From: a virus
DNA length: 37,994 nucleotides
Direction: 5' to 3' (one strand)
IMG/VR virus record: IMGVR_UViG_3300021599_000875
Span: 1-37,994 of that record
Within the stretch, counting starts at the first letter, position 1. Each line of letters opens with the position of its first letter. A model generated the notes under the pieces. It was not told where the DNA came from. It saw only the letters and a program-made list of their open reading frames with translations, and ran no database searches. This document shows positions 37,616-37,994 of this stretch, in pieces. The translations under genes were made by a program, and so were the position numbers.

Positions 37616-37994
37616 TGTTTAAGATCAACGATAGGGTTCGACTCAAGCACGACAACAAGGAGAACCCGTCTTTGACGGTTCGTTCCGATGTTGGTGGTCA
37701 ACGATTTCTGTGCATTAGCGATTGCGGACAACGGATGGCTTGGGCTAATACGCATGAGCTTGAACTTGTCGAACGCAACTTTGACCTCAAGCAAGCGATC
37801 CGCGAAGTCTTGCTTGGCGATGAGTTCCTAGCGGCGTTCGCGGGAGCTATCAGTTCGAAACTTCAGCAGGCAAGCGTTTCAGCGGAACCACCGAAGCAAC
37901 CGTCATGGACTCCAAAGATTGGCGATTGGGTGCGGATCAACAAACCGAAATCGGTAGACGATTTTTTGTCTATTTGGATGCCGGGGATGGATCA
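37615..37994 (+). CDS. SH3-like domain protein, 3' end outside window
   Basis: 126 codons are visible and the frame runs off the window. ATG 37615 overlaps the helicase stop (TAATG). It begins MFKINDRVRLKHDNKENPSL, a small SH3-like barrel pattern, followed by a helix (FDLKQAIREVLLGDEFLAAF) and, after a Ser/Pro/Glu linker, a second barrel-like start (PKIGDWVRINKPK, WMPGMD). Two such modules suggest nucleic-acid or protein binding. Function unknown. Confidence 0.65.
   Translation, partial: MFKINDRVRLKHDNKENPSLTVRSDVGGQRFLCISDCGQRMAWANTHELELVERNFDLKQAIREVLLGDEFLAAFAGAISSKLQQASVSAEPPKQPSWTPKIGDWVRINKPKSVDDFLSIWMPGMD

Noticed and set aside
1-37994. CRISPR arrays, insertion sequences, integrase or attachment sites
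   Set aside because: No direct-repeat array, transposase or recombinase motif was seen; the repeats present are single dispersed palindromes and promoters.

Overview
The window is one continuous stretch of a tailed bacteriophage or prophage genome. Every gene I accept lies on the + strand. The virion genes are those of a long-tailed, non-contractile (siphovirus-like) particle: a MuF-type head morphogenesis protein, prohead protease, scaffold, major capsid protein, tail completion protein, major tail protein, frameshifted tail-assembly chaperone and an 838-residue tape measure. There is no sheath gene. Terminase and the start of the portal region must lie to the left; integrase and immunity genes are not seen. 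A secreted Gly/Cys protein (32370-32786), the papain-like peptidase and the general style of the proteins remind me of planctomycete phages. That host is an inference from recollected family resemblance, not something the sequence proves.

Layout. 1-6054: head module, beginning inside a gene with an ADP-ribosyltransferase domain and ending in a strong intrinsic terminator after the capsid gene. 6061-12871: neck and connector genes, beta-rich virion proteins, a membrane-anchored glutaredoxin-like protein and the major tail protein, again closed by a terminator. 12883-22800: tail assembly chaperone with a -1 slippery site, tape measure, tail-tip and fibre-like proteins, including a protein with about 37 cysteines. 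22862-25186: small membrane proteins (holin/spanin candidates) and a papain-like cysteine peptidase, probably the lysis module. 25187-25922: about 735 bp without a credible gene; it starts with a phage promoter motif and is full of strong hairpins, so I propose a large structured RNA or leader. 25923-32786: early/accessory genes including a phage CsrA, an AAA+ ATPase with permuted motif order, a DUF3150-like protein, a Ycf35/DUF1257 protein, a DUF2997 protein, a membrane-anchored HNH protein and a RecE-like nuclease. 32787-33380: cluster of tRNA and tRNA-like elements with odd features. 33381-37994: zinc-ribbon protein, ERF annealing protein, ParB-like protein, SF2 helicase and a truncated SH3-like protein.

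Regulation. Two dispersed DNA signals tie the genome together. The first is a perfect palindrome, TGGAAACGTTTCCA, present eight times. Six copies lie inside genes, in two different reading frames; one lies just upstream of csrA; one overlaps the start region of the Ycf35-gene promoter. This looks like operator/stoperator or partition-site DNA, and the ParB-like protein (34649-35503) or a LacI-type repressor are candidate readers. The second is a promoter-like block, TTGGTT-N18-GATAGT-like, with an invariant CGGTGGCGTT in the spacer. It precedes the AAA, DUF3150-like, Ycf35, 30953, ERF and 35716 genes, the hairpin-rich region and, as a variant, gene 905.
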